Source: Apteryx mantelli
Taxonomy: Eukaryota > Chordata > Aves > Apterygiformes > Apterygidae
DNA length: 64,000 nucleotides
Assembly: GCF_036417845.1 (NCBI RefSeq)
Contig: NC_090020.1
Span: forward strand, 42,206,425-42,270,424
Direction of reading: 5' to 3'
Positions within the stretch are counted from its first letter, which is position 1, and each line of letters opens with the position of its first letter. The notes beneath the pieces were generated by a model. It had not been told where the DNA came from. It made no database searches and was given only the letters and a program-made list of their open reading frames with translations. Positions 24,501-37,200 of this stretch are shown one piece after another. A program made the translations under genes and the position numbers.

Positions 24501-25139
24501 TCAGTAAGTTTCAGTCCTTCTAATTATTCCTTTTTTTCTCACATTCCAGAAGTTCTCATGGAGGATCCCACTTCTGTTAGTGAATAGTGGCTGGGATTTC
24601 TCAGAGACACAGGCCTGAATCAGGTCTAGAATAGGAAAGGCTTAATGGAATAATATACAAATAGGAAAGTGGAACATATGGGCCACTGATAGTCTTCCCA
24701 CAATCTCCCAGGCCAGCCTATACCAGTTCTCTGTGACAACCCTTTAAGAGCTTATTCCTTAAAAATGCATTTTGCCTAGTGGTTTTAAGCTGGTTCAAGA
24801 TAGTGGCTTTTCAGACTAGGTCAAATGACTTGTGAAGGGAAAAATCAGTAAAAAGTTTTGGAACGAAAATGATGCCAATAGGCTCTTTGGGATTCACCAC
24901 TCCCTCTTATTTCAAAGCATGCTCTGATTCTTCTGTGAACCTGCTCATTATTGGAGTGTCTGCCCAACACTGTACGTGATCATTCTCCCTTTTAAGGGAC
25001 TACACTATAAACCAGAAATATGTGCCTTAAACTCACAAACCTGGAGTTCCTGAAGCAGAAAGCTACCTCATAGTAACTACCTGTCCCTCTGTGTCCTGTT
25101 TCCCTGTGCTGTTTTTAATGATTTTGCTGGCCTGTTACC

Positions 25140-25530
25140 TACAGTGCTATATAAAATAGCCCTGACTCCTCTGTCCTCCTGTCCTGTGTAGCCTGACAAC
25201 TAAAACTGTCTGCACGACATACCTGAAGGAACGCACTTGGTGCCCACCTAGGGGTGGCCCCATTTCGGAGTGATTCCTGGAGCTGAAGCAAACCCTGTCA
25301 CTCCATTTAACCTCAGCACAGCCTGCTGTTCTTGCAGGGACAGCGTCAGGGAGAAATAGTTCCAAGGTCCTTCCAAGAAAAGCCCCGTTGTGACTTGTTG
25401 CAAGGCCAGAGGGCATTTGTCGACAGCCAGAGGTCAGGCTGAGCTGTGGTTGCTGACCGGGGATGATACGAGTGCTGTGTCCTGGTCTGAGGAGCGCCCT
25501 AGTATAGCGCAGAGCCATTATGCCTGCATT
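25140..25530. other. GC-elevated block with TATA-like sequence
   Basis: About 390 bases more GC-rich than their surroundings. CTATATAAAATAG lies at the left end, and a minus-strand frame of 123 codons (25147-25518) covers the block. The frame has no recognisable domain. On the minus strand, TTCAG|GTATGT near 25225 could be a splice donor. It could be a degraded LTR or a non-coding exon; I have no family match. Confidence 0.25.
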
Positions 25531-28500
25531 ACATCAAGGTTTCTGCTGACATAATTATTTTGGGCATTGATCGCGCCTACTACATTATCTATCACAGCAG
25601 GTAGAGCTGCAGTAACACAGAATAATCTGTGCTACCACAACTATTTGCTGCACAAAGCCACTCTGTGGAACTACATGTGCAGGTTATGCAGCTTTGCTCA
25701 AAGTCAGCTTTGGAACACATAAAACTTTGGGGGAAAAGAGACTCAGTTCTGTCTAAAAAAAAAAATTCAGTGGAAAATTGGCAGAGCATTCAAATTCTGC
25801 TATTTGAAAGGAAACCGAATGCTCAGCAAAACAGGAAAATTCCTAAAATAGTTTATTTTTACTCTCTCTGATTTGGTAACTAATGAAAGAAAAAGCATGT
25901 TTTGCCTGACAGGACTTTTTATTATGCAAACAACTGTTTGTAGGGGAAACAAATCCATGAACTTTAATGAAAGTTTCCTTACATGCCTGAGACCATTAAC
26001 AATATTGTCATGATGTGGAAGTATTAGCATGTGTATTGCTGGAGTAAGCAAAAAGTTCAAAAGCAAAGCAAAAACAGAATCACAACCCCCAAGTGTTTCA
26101 GCACAGATAACCAAGGCGAACATTAGCACATCATGTATCATTACTAATATTTTGTCTAAAAATGATCTTAATTGTCCATATTCATCCATTTAACAATTCA
26201 GGCTCAAACATCAGAATATATATAAACTAAGGGTATGGTGTGATAGATGCAGTGTGTCTCAACATGGAACAAAGGGGCTAGAAATCATACCTCAGAGTGG
26301 GAGATTTGGACCATCTACACTGCAAGATGCAGAGTGAGAGTGACAGTGAGCAGGTAGCATGCAGGAAGGGTCCAGGAGCGGGTGATGTCCTGAATCGTTC
26401 CTCCTAATGCAATTGTCAGCTCTGCTAAACTAGCACAGAGGAGAAAATGATCCGCTCCAGCTCTGTGCTGTTCTAACACACAGCTTTGTTCAAAGTGCCT
26501 CCTGCTGAAACTGTGTAGCTTGTAAATACTTGCTGTGCCGCATACTATTTTCTCCTCTCCTAATAAAAGGGATGAACTAACAGTCGTAAAGTAACCAGTG
26601 CAACCTGGTTCAGTATTTGCCCCTCACACCCTTTATTGGCATCTGTATTCAAATCACAGTGTACTCCTACAAGAAAGGGGCAGATACTCTGCTGATGTCA
26701 ACTGGCTACACTATCTATTACTAGTTGAGGGTTTGGCCCATAAATCCAAGACAGCTGCTCTGTGTGCTGTCCCTTTGGCAGGGGAGAATTTTGTGGCCTG
26801 CTGCACACATTCACCTCTGTCAATAATTTTCATAAGCAGTCTAGAGATGAAACTGTGAAAGAGTTATGCTCACATTTTGCAGACTGGTATGGTTATGCCA
26901 TTGTTCTTTATAACAAACTTCAGCTGAACCTCCTGTGCTATTGCTGTAACCAGAGGCTTTTACTCAATTTGGTTTAGGTTTATCTAGGAGCCTGTGCTTA
27001 AAGAACCAGAAAAGCCAAAATATGGAATGTATTATACATCTGTTCTGTGAAATTTCCCAGCCTAAGCAATGGCAAGATGTTGCTAAGCACGTGGGCATGA
27101 GTAAAGTTGCCTTGACATTTCCCTTCTGTATTCTCATGTTTTCCAAATGATCAAAAATTCTAGATTTAAGAAGAGGTACTTCCTTTTTTAGAGATATATT
27201 CTTGTGGCCAAGAATAAATCACACCGGTCACCTCTCTTGACTGTAGATACATTTCTGATAGAAGGAACACTGAACAAGCAGTATATTGTATTGCAAGATA
27301 GGTACAGTTGAGACTTCTTTTATCCTTAAAGCTTTTGGCTTGTTTGTTAAGACCAAGAGCAGTGCAGCTATTATTGTGGGAGGGGAGTGAAAGAACACTA
27401 AGTGGTTTCCACTGCCACTTGCTCCACTTCGTGGCTGCCCCCTTCACCCATGCAGGGAAGGATATAGCATTACTGACACTGGAGCAGACAACACTAAAGC
27501 TAGAGCAGCCACAGTGATGAGAAATGTTGTAACTGTGAGGTTTGGCCTGATTCCTGGCACAGGTTTCTGAAACAAATACTTAGGTAATGTTTTTGTTATG
27601 ACTTGGAAATGATTCTGTGGATGCAGAGCATCTAAAATCAATGGGAGAAGGGCTTCTGACATCTCCAAATGCCCTGTAAACATATGATTGAGCAGTGTAT
27701 TGACTACCATGGGCTTTAATAAAAGCTTACAGTCAAAGATTTCAGTCAGTATTTCTTACCCAGTGCACTCACAATCTTTTCTCTGCCTGTGACTTGCCAC
27801 CTCTGCTTCAGCAGTACAAGCTTGTCAGCTTCTCAGAGACTTCACACAATGAACAGGAGTCTCTATTGGATAGTCCTGAAAATAAGAGTTGTGTTTTAAG
27901 TGCACTAAAGCCACAAAGCCGTAAAGTGGAGGACATACTGACTCTTACTCACACAGTATTTTAGCAGATACCACTTTAAAGGCTATCTGTCTGCTGCTTA
28001 TTTTAATCTCTCTGTCACTTGATGTCTTGTTAATATGCTTGTTTAGTTTTTCATTTGCTTTTTATGTTTTCAATTGCATTTTACAGATCCCAGATGATAC
28101 ATACACCATACCAAGACTATGAGACCAGCTATAGCTGTATCTCTATGCTGCATGGATTTTGAAGTTTCATCCTGATTTTAGGCAGGGATTTTCAAATTAG
28201 CAGGCGGTCATCAGTTAACTATTACTGTACTGAGCTCCTTAGAGTTGTAATCACAAACTGCAATTACAGGTCTAGCTATGAGTATTATCTCTGTTATTAG
28301 CCCAGTATCATTAGTGAGACCCCGATGCAATCATCAGAAGCGTTCTTACTAACCTTGCAGACTAGCATTGAAAAGACTGTGTTCGAATATAATGTGTTTA
28401 CATTTTACAAACATTCATTGTCTTTTTTCTTTTTTAATATGAAAGAAAAAGTGAATAATAATGAACAAGCTGTACATTATGTATTTCATTTACTTGAGCT

Positions 28501-29191
28501 GTTTGGTCTAAGGAAACTGGCTTTCTCTTTCGAAAGGGAAATGACTCTTGCATGTGACCTCATAAAAATACCATTATGGAATTCCATGCGAGTTTAATAT
28601 GCAGAGTGTGAGATCTAGTTGCAATATATAAAAATGAAAGTAATTGAGAAGGTAGTTACTTTTTACAAACATAAAAATGATCAGATTCATGATCAGACTT
28701 CTGCAACTAAAATAATGTTTTGTTTTTCCAAATTATGATCTCTTACACATAGTATGCACAGATTAATAGCAAAACTAAAAATCAAAGAATATAGAGTTTT
28801 GCTAAATCATAAAAATATAACTTTATTTAATATAATATGCTGGCAGCAAAAGTGTGCTGCTTTATCCCCTGACTAAGCATTAGCACTAGCAGCAGACTGG
28901 TATATCACTTTAGAAAGCACTGTTGCGTGAAAAAGATTAACATCCATAGCAGAAACAGATAAAACAGGAAATGTAAGTGGTGGTTTATAAAAAGAAGAAT
29001 GGCAGAAAAATATTAGTAAAGTTGTCATGAATAGTGATTTTTAGCTGGAAATATTTGGCTATACTACCAAATTTCCTTATAACACATTTTTATAGTACTC
29101 TGAGCAGGGTTTACTTGCACCCATGCTCACTGGTGTGGCAGAGCCAGGACACCTAGTGGGCATGCAGCGCACTCCAAGAAAAATAACTCGC

Positions 29192-29238
29192 TTACTGGCA
29201 TTTACATTCTTACTGGCATTTTACTATTTTACTGGCAG
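29192..29238 (+). repeat. Short tandem repeat with 18-19 base period
   Basis: TTACTGGCA occurs three times, starting at 29192, 29210 and 29229, with AT-rich spacers that also resemble each other. Local duplication; no function evident. Confidence 0.75.
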
Positions 29239-30177
29239 TAGAGCTCTGAATGACACAAACAAGACTGGAAACAGCATCTCTGCATTGGCCTAGTTTTATT
29301 CTACAATAAGGGGGTTGCAGATCTTGCTATCGCAGGCAGGCCTTGAGTCTTACTGCCTGAGTGCTGGCATCATTGAATCCAGGTTCAGTACAGGCAGCTC
29401 CCAAAATAACGGACTTTTTCTCTATTCCTTAGTTGTCCTTCCACCACACTTATGCCAGCACTAACACCTGGCTGGCCACAAGGTAAACTGAAGTGATTAG
29501 GCTGAAAATAAACATGAAAAAGAAACTTGCAGGTTGTTTGAGCAGTCACCTGATCAACTAGTGTTAGTGCAAGCTGAGACAGGGAAAGGCAGGATCATCA
29601 CCTCCAGCAGCAGTGACAATTTATGCCAAATTAAGCTGACATGGTACTATGGTAATAATCTGTGGACGGATGCAGCTGTTTACAGGGGGTGTGTGTCAAG
29701 CCCTCAAGCCATTTGAGCTGCTGCTTAGGCCAGCCTTCTGCCTTCCCCTGGGGGGGAACCACAGACTACGTTCACAGATCCGTAATGAACTTTGGTTTGC
29801 GACCTCACCAACAGAACCTCTAGCACTGCTATTGCTTTTACTTTGTTGACTTTTACACAGCAGAAGCTAAAAGCATGTATTTCACAGTATAAAACTAACT
29901 GATAGGAGTTTAGCACTGTCCTTCTACAGTGACTTCAGAATATATTTTACTGTTATTGCTATTATTATCCTTATGTGTCAAGAGGCTAAGTCAAACCGAT
30001 GATAAATGCTCATTTTCAAATTATCTGTTGCATTTAGAAATGTACTGTGACTTTTTAAGTTTGCTAAGGCAAACTTTGAGGCAGCAAACAGATGCAGCAG
30101 TTTGCGCAGCAGTTCACACAGAAGGGCGCACGAAGGAACCTTCGTTTCTGTTCCCTGTGGTGTACGCTTCCTCAAGT

Positions 30178-31239
30178 ATGGTCATGACACACTGCAGAGC
30201 GCGTTCCCCAGCGGCTGTTGGAGTTGCTGTGTCAGAGGCTGGGACCCAGACCGACCCTCTGACAGTAGCTGCAGCTCTGCAGGTCTGAGGCTGCAGGGAG
30301 TGCTTGGGGCCTCTCCGGGAGGCCTGGGCTGGCAGCCAGCTCTCCTGCAGGAGGTGTCCTGCTGTTGACGAGCTGTGTCATCAGGTAAGGGAGTTACAGG
30401 AGGAGGTCAGTAGGCTGCGCAGCATCCGAGAAGCGGAGCAAGAGATAGACAGGGTATTCTCGGAGACTGTGCAGCTTTGGGAGCCCCAACCCCCCACAGC
30501 AGCGGAGTTGCCAGAGGGCTCTGTGCCGTGTGACACGGTACATCATGACACCGTGGAAGAAGGCTGGAAACTGGTCACTGCTCGTGGGAGGAGAAAGGCT
30601 CCTACTCCTCCCGAAGACTTGCAGCTGAAGAACAGGTTTAGTGCCCTCCAGGATGAGGAGGAGATGGGCATGGCTGCAAGGGAAGTACCTGGGACAACAG
30701 ACCCTGTGCCCTGCCGGAACGCCCGGAAGAAGCGGCGGGTGATTGTTGTGGGGGACTCCCTGCTGCAGGGGACGGAGGCATCTATCTGCTGACCTGACCT
30801 CATGTCTAGAGAGGTTTGTGGCCTGCCGGGGGCTCGCGTGAGAGATGTCATGGAAAGACTGCCTAGGCTCGTCCATGCTTCGGACTATTACCCACTGCTG
30901 CTCTTCCATGTGGGCGCTAATGACACCAAGGGCAAACTGGAGACCATCAAGCAGGATTTCAGAGCTCTGGGGATGGCGGTCAAGGGTCTGGGAGCCCAGG
31001 TCATCTTCTCCTCAATCCTGCCAGTGAGGGGGGTGGATGAGAGGAGGAGGAGACGGACTTTCCAAGTTAATGACTGGCTGCGCCGCTGGTGTTGGCAACA
31101 GGGTTTTGGTTTCTACGACCATGGGACCCTGTTTGAAGATCGACAACTGCTGGGGAGAGATGGGATCCGCCTCACTAAGCAGGGCACGCGGGTCTTTGCC
31201 AACAGGTTGGCCAGCCTGGTAAGGAGGGCTTTAAACTAG
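30178..31239 (+). pseudogene. CR1 ORF1 (coiled coil plus SGNH esterase), broken by two stops
   Basis: A single frame runs from ATG 30178 to TAG 31239 (353 codons), interrupted by TGA at 30286-30288 and 30790-30792. After the first stop comes a heptad-like coiled-coil segment (about 30370-30460, ELQEEVSRLRSIREAEQEID), then a basic linker ending KKRR, then an SGNH-hydrolase-like domain. In that domain, block I GDSLLQG holds the nucleophile Ser (codon 30757-30759), block III appears as GANDT (about 30914), and the last block as DGIRLTKQG (about 31159). The catalytic His expected in that last block is Arg here. CR1 ORF1 proteins bind RNA, and their esterase role is unsettled. The second stop fits decay of an Arg CGA codon at a CpG. 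Confidence 0.88.
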
Positions 31240-31340
31240 GAAAGACGGGGGAAGGGGAGAGTTATAGTGCCAGGGTAGCTGGCAAAAGACAGCTCAAGTC
31301 GGGATGCCTCCAGCAGGTGAACGCAGCCAGGGAAGTGCGC

Positions 31341-34176
31341 ATGGGATGTGGCTATGGAGGACCCTCTTTTACCCCTCCTGGGAAACCTGCATGCTTGATC
31401 ACCTCCCTGAAATGCCTGTACACCAATGCACGCAGCATGGGGAGCAAACAGGAAGAGCTAGAGATGTGTGTGCAGTCACAGGGCCATGATCTCATTGCCA
31501 TTACAGAGACATGGTGCGATAGCTCGCATGACTGGAGTGCTGTCATGGATGGCTACGTGCTTTTTAGGGAAGACAGGCCAGGCAAGCGAGGTGGTGGAGT
31601 TGCTCTTTATGTGAGAGAGCAACTGGAATGTATTGAGCTGTGCCTAGGGGTGGATGAAGAGTGAGTCGAGAGCTTCTGGGTAAGGATTAAAGGTCAGGCT
31701 AGCATGGGTGACACTGTTGTGGGTGTTTACTACAGGCCACCTGATCAGGAAGAGGAAGTCGATGGGGCCTTCTACAGACAGCTGGAAGTAGCCTCACGAT
31801 CCCAGGCCCTGGTTCTCATGGGGGACTTCAACCACCCTGATATCTGCTGGAAAGACAACACAGCTAGGCACAAACAGTCCTGGAGGTTCCTGCAGAGCAT
31901 TGGTGACAACTTCTTGACACAGGTGGTGGAGGAGCCAACAAGGAGAGGTGTGCTGCTGGACCTCGTACTAACAAACAAAGAAGGACTGGTGGAAGATGTG
32001 AAGGTCGGGGGCAGCCTTGTCTGCAGTGACCACAAGATGGTGGAGTTCAGGATCCTGCGAGGAGGAGGCAGGGCACTAAGTAGGATCGCAACCCTGGATT
32101 TGAGGAGAGCAAACTTTGGCCTCTTCAGGGACCTACTTGGAGGAATCCCATGGGTTAGGGACCTAGAAGGAAGGGGCGTTCAAGAGAGCTGGTTAATATT
32201 CAAACATCACCTCCTCCAGGCTCAAGAGCGGTGCATCCCTATGAGTAGGAAGTCAAGCAAAGGAGGCAGGAGACCTGCATGGATGAGCAAGGAGCTCCTG
32301 GCAAAACTCAACCAGAAGAAGGAAGTCTACAGAAAGTGGAAAGGGGGACAGGCCACTTGGGAGGAATATAGGAACATTGTCAGAGTATGCAGGGATGCGA
32401 TGAGGAAGGCTAAGGCCTGTTTGGAATTAAATCTGGCAAGAGATGTCAAGGACAACAAGAAGGGCTTCTTCAAATACATCAGCAGCAAGAGGAAGACTAG
32501 GGAAAATGTGGGCCCTTTGCTGAATGGGGTGGGTGCCCTGGTGACAAAGGATGCAGAGAAAGCAGAGTTACTGAATGCTGCCTTTGCTTCAGTCTTTACT
32601 GCTCAGGCCAGCCCTCAGGAACCCCAGACCCTGGAGGCAAGAGAGAAAGTCTGAAGAAAGGAAGACTTTCCCTTGGTGGAGGAGGATTGGGTTAGAGATC
32701 ATTTAAGCAAACTTGACACCCACAAATCCTTGGGCCCTGATGGGATGCACCCCCGAATGCTGAGGGAGCTGGCGGATGTCATTGCTAAGCCACTCTCCAT
32801 CATCTTTGAAAGGTCATGGAGAACAGGAGAGGTGCCCGAGGACTGGAAGAAAGCCAATGTCACCCCAGTCTTCAAAAAGGGCAAGAAGGAGGACCCAGGG
32901 AACTACAGGCCAGTCCGCCTCACCTGCATCCCTGGAAAGGTGATGGAACAGCTCATCCTGGAGGCCATCTCCAAGCACGTGGAGGACAAGAAGGTGATCA
33001 GGAGTAGTCAGCATGGCTTCACCAAGGGGAAATCATGCCTAACCAATCTGATAGCCTTCTCTGATGGAATGACTGGCTGGGTAGATGAGGAGAGAGCAGT
33101 GGATGCTGTCTACCTAGACTTCAGCAAGGCTTTTGACACCGTCTCCCATGACATCCTCATAGACAAGCTCAGGAAGTGTGGGCTGGATGAGTGGAGAGTG
33201 AGGTGGATTGAGAACTGGCTGAATGGCAGAGCTCAGAGAGTTGTGATCAGTGGCACAGAGTCTAGTTGGAGGCCTGTAGCTAGCGGTGTCCCCCAGGGGT
33301 CAGTACTGGGTCCAGTCTTGTTCAACTTCTTCATCAATGACCTGGATGAAGGGACAGAGTGCACCCTCAGCAAGTTTGCCGACGATACAAAACTGGGAGG
33401 AGTGGCCGATACACCAGAGGGCTGTGCTGCCATTCAGAGAGACTTGGACAGGCTGGAGAGGTGGGCGGAGAGGAACCTCATGAAGTTCAACAAAGGGAAG
33501 TGCAGGGACCTGCACCTAGGGAGGAATAACCCCAGTCACCAGTACAGGTTGGGGGTTGACCTGCTGGAAAGCAGATCTGCGGAGAAGGACCTGGGAGTGC
33601 TGGTGGACACCAAGTTAAGCATGAGGCAGCAATGTGCCCTTGTGGCCAAGAAGGCCAATGGTATCCTGGGGTGCATCAGGAAGAGTGTTGCCAGCAGGTC
33701 GAGGGAGGTGATCCTCCCCTTTACTCAGCCCTGGTGAGGCCACATCTGGAGTACTGCGTCCAGTTCTGGGCTCCCCAGTACAAGAGGGATGTGGCACTAC
33801 TGGAGCAAGTCCAGCAAAGGGCTACAAAGATGATTAGGGGACTGGAGCATCTCTCTTATGAGGAAAGACTGAGAGAGCTGGGCCTGTTTAGCCTGGAGAA
33901 GAGAAGGCTGAGAGGAGATCTTATCAATGTGTACAAGTATCTGAAGGGAGGGTGTCGAGAGGATGGGACCAGAATCTTTTCAGTGGTGCCCAGCGACAGG
34001 ACGCGAGGCAACGGGCACAAACTGAAACACAGACGCTTCCATCTGAACATGAGAAAAAAATTTTCACTGTGAGGGTGACAGAGCACTGGCACAGGTTGCC
34101 CAGAGAGGTAGTGGAGTCTCCTTCTCTGGAGATATTCAAAAGCTGCCTGGACGCGATCCTGTGCAATGTGCTCTAG
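31341..34176 (+). pseudogene. CR1 ORF2 (APE endonuclease plus reverse transcriptase), broken
   Basis: The polyprotein frame starts at ATG 31341. The endonuclease domain shows YTNARSMGSKQ, ITETWCD (catalytic Glu), [28 protein letters not shown] and CSDHKMVEF (catalytic Asp/His). The RT domain (about 32.7-33.7 kb) shows [41 protein letters not shown] and the active-site [10 protein letters not shown] (codons around 33372-33386). A C-terminal region follows, ending at TAG 34174-34176. Lesions are in-frame TGA at 31662-31664 and 32652-32654, and single-base losses near 33717 (a C run) and near 34055 (the A7/T4 run) that move the frame twice. All catalytic motifs are still readable, so decay looks modest. 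The copy cannot make a complete protein. Confidence 0.93.
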
Positions 34177-34256
34177 GTGACCCTGCTTGAGCAGGGGGGT
34201 TGGACTAGATGATCTCCAGAGGTCCCTTCCAACCTCAATCATTCTGTGATTCTAAG
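34177..34256 (+). other. CR1 3' UTR with hairpin and terminal repeats
   Basis: CCCTGC (34181-34186), loop TTGA, and GCAGGG (34191-34196) form a perfect six-base stem. The end consists of the two octamers ATTCTGTG (34241-34248) and ATTCTAAG (34249-34256). CR1 3' ends of this kind are what the element's reverse transcriptase recognises for priming. There is no poly(A) tail, as expected for CR1. Confidence 0.85.
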
Positions 34257-37200
34257 TACATTTAGGCTTGAACAACATATCCGCTTGAGCTTCATGGGAT
34301 TTGACTGGAGACAGCCTGCAGTGGTATTGCATAACGCTTGCTCTGCTGCCAATATTCAAGAGTTTCTGAGTTGAAATAGGGGAGGAAAACCATTTTTCAT
34401 TCAAATCATTATTTTCTTGAGAAATCAAGATGTGGATGTTTGTTGAAAGTTCTGGCTGGGAGAACGGACAGATAATCCACCATTAAAAGTGACTTATTGG
34501 GCACAGATGCCTGCAAAACCACTGACATCACCCCACTGAATTCAGACCACTGAATGCCAAGCACAGGTAAATTATAAATAGCCATGTGACCACTGCAGAA
34601 TTTATAAAATTGCTTCAAAGAAGCTATCTTTCTGCCTAATTGGCATAATTTAAAGTAATGAACATAACCAAAATACTCAAAAGCTGTCTCTTCAATAATA
34701 AAATTATGCTTTCAAAAATATATTTAATCACTTCATGACTGTTCTTTTTTTCCAATAAATTGTGTGCTTGTGGCAACGTACTGGGCATCATTATCAAATG
34801 AAATAGAATGTATCTGCTGGTGTAACTGCATCTATGCAGTTCTGACTTTGGGCTTTGCAGGTATATCTGTGTTAGGTAAAATGTATTCCCAGGTGATAAA
34901 TGATGCTTGCAGAATTCTGCAGATTGGTTGCAGACCAGTCTTTAGGCTCCTAAATGTTTCTCTCTTTTAAAAATGGCACTAAACTCTCAGTCACTAATAC
35001 TAAGCTGAGAGATATTTAAAAAGCAAAGCTGTTGTCTATATTGATGTTCATCCTGCTCCAAAGCCTTCAGGTTTCTTAGAAGAAAAATACTACAGTATTA
35101 TACAACCTTTATATAACTTAGTTGAAATTAGTTCCAATGCAGCCTCACAAAAAAGTTTTAGTGATAAAAGACCGAGTGAAGAATTATGGCTCTACTTGTA
35201 ACACTGATTATTGTGTACACTACTACCTTTTCAAAATGGGAGGTGATTTTCCCTAAGAGAAAGGCAGAAAGAGGAAAAACACTTCCTCATATTTACAGCA
35301 TGTGAAAACATGCACACTGACAGTTTTTGGGATGTAGCAGTCACCTAGTAAAGCTGCACCCTCATTTATTTCATAGTAACTCATTTGTGTAGTTATAATC
35401 TAAACAGAAAATAAAAGTGCCTACGCTAGAGCTAGTGTGAAACAGCTGGGATTCAATAGTTATTTCAAGCTATTTCCTCACTCAAAAATAGCTCTTAGCA
35501 GCTTTTCCTTATGCAGTATCTCCAGGCCGATGGGGAAAAAAAGCTTGAATTGATGAATATTACTATCTCCCAAATGCTGTGATTTTGAGAGGATAACTAC
35601 GTTTTGGAAAGTGTATCTTCCCTTGGCACATGTTGTAGAAAAGAGGAGCTAAAAAGCAACAGTCCACTCTGTAGAGAGATTTTCATCAGCCAGAATAAAG
35701 GAAGAATCACTGCTGCACGGCATTTTGGACGTGACTGCATGAATTTCAGTTATTATGTCAACAGAAGGAAATGCAGATGAAGATTAAGCAACAAACAGGA
35801 TGTTTTTCTTGCTGCATGCTGCCATAGTTTATGTAAAGGACATTTCAAACCACATAATAGTGACTAAAATATCTGTAATGAATTCTGTGTTTTTCAAGTC
35901 ACTTGCTATCAGTTGTTGAAAAGTAGTAAGTTAGCTTGAATGATAGAAAAATCCAAAGACTTCAAACAGAAGTGGCAATATCTGAAGCCCACTTAGGTAC
36001 TGAGTCATGACTTTAAAGAAATATAATATATGAACAGATTAGGAAACAACATTATACATAGCTGTTACACTGTTGCTTACCATGCAGTCAACTTTCCCTA
36101 CTGCATGGACAAATCCTTTTTGCTGTTTTTCTTTTGTATGTGTAATCCTTAACTGCCCAGGCAAACAAATAGAATATGACAGCTTGTTCCTAGCTTTAAG
36201 TTGTAACTCATTTATAGCATGGCACATTTTTGAACAGGGGCAGTCCCAGGCTCAGCTTTTGCTCTTAAGCCTCACAAAATCTCTGTGCACGTGGAAAACC
36301 ACAGCACTGCCTGGAGCGATAGTCATGAAGGCAAGGAAGTCCTTTGTGGGTGGTTGGAGCTGTATTATTCTGACCGGCTACCTTGCCCGGTAAACCAATC
36401 CTTTTTGCTTCAAAAAGGCCTGCTTCAGGAAACAAGTGGGCTGGCAAACCAGGTCAGTGCATGCTTGAGTCAAACAGAAACAAAGCTCTTCCCCCAAACT
36501 CACCAGTTCCTGGTTTTGAGTTCATGTACCTATCCTATTGTCACCCATGGTGGCATTTACCAGCGTTGCTTATGACAGTCCGTAATTAAATTTGGAAATC
36601 ATACTATACAGCTTTCTAAATGTGTATGGAGGCTTCCGTTCACAAAATGTTCCCTGCTGAGGTGGTGCTTTGCTAATATCATTCTTCTGTACAAACAGCA
36701 ACTGTTTTCTGTTGTGAGGAAGTGTGGCAGAAAGATGAGAGACTCAACAAAAACATCATCTGTTCTTCTTCCCTGCAGCATGACAGTCTTTGTATGACTA
36801 TCTCCTAGCTCACCTGTTGCCAAATTTGTTTCCACTTGTGCCTCCACTTCCCATTCCAGAGCACCTGGATTTGGTTCACAGTCCTCATGCTAGTACAAGC
36901 TACTGAAATCTCCTTGAGCTGCGGTCCCTGGGAGTTCCCCAGGCTTGCTGGTGGTGTGCTCAGATAGCAGCTTAGCCAGTGAATCATGCCTTCTCAGCTC
37001 CCAGCTTTGACCCTACTTTTACAGCCTGCGCCTCGTGCTGACACTGGTGGTCCTGCAGTGATCCTGTTCAACTTAAATTCATCCATCCAACTTAAATTGT
37101 TTTTTTATAAGGTAGGTTTTTGCATTAATTTCTTGAATGTATGGCCAACCATGGGAGTGGACAGGAAAGAACTACAATAGCCCTGAATCTGACTCTTAGC

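Larger units (their letters stand above)
7880..30080. other. Intergenic region between DMXL1 and the CR1 element
   Basis: About 22 kb of mostly AT-rich DNA with no convincing coding exon on either strand. All open frames are short (below about 145 codons) and lack recognisable protein features. The contents I can point to are listed separately: two faint ancient repeats, three GC-rich or CpG-bearing blocks, a CR1 fragment, a CAG microsatellite and two small repeat structures. Distal enhancers could be present but cannot be seen without comparison. Confidence 0.6.
30080..34256 (+). mobile_element. Near full-length CR1 LINE retrotransposon
   Basis: About 4.2 kb on the plus strand with all parts of a CR1 in order: a short 5' region (GCAGTTTGCGCAGCAGTTC near 30097), ORF1, a spacer of about 100 bases, ORF2 with endonuclease and reverse transcriptase, and a short 3' UTR with hairpin and terminal ATTCTGTG-ATTCTAAG repeats. 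CR1 is a non-LTR element that copies itself by target-primed reverse transcription. It makes no target duplications and usually leaves 5'-truncated copies, so a copy this long is uncommon. Lesions I can see are four in-frame stops and two one-base frameshifts. The exact 5' boundary is approximate. The element lies between genes and in the same orientation as DTWD2. Confidence 0.93.

Noticed and set aside
30394..34242. Antisense open frames across the CR1 element (up to 171 codons)
   Set aside because: They mirror the coding strand of CR1 ORF1 and ORF2 and have no features of their own.
36073..36589. Overlapping plus-strand frames of 106, 96 and 68 codons
   Set aside because: Three frames are open over the same short stretch, none with a recognisable domain or conserved motif. 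Consistent with chance.
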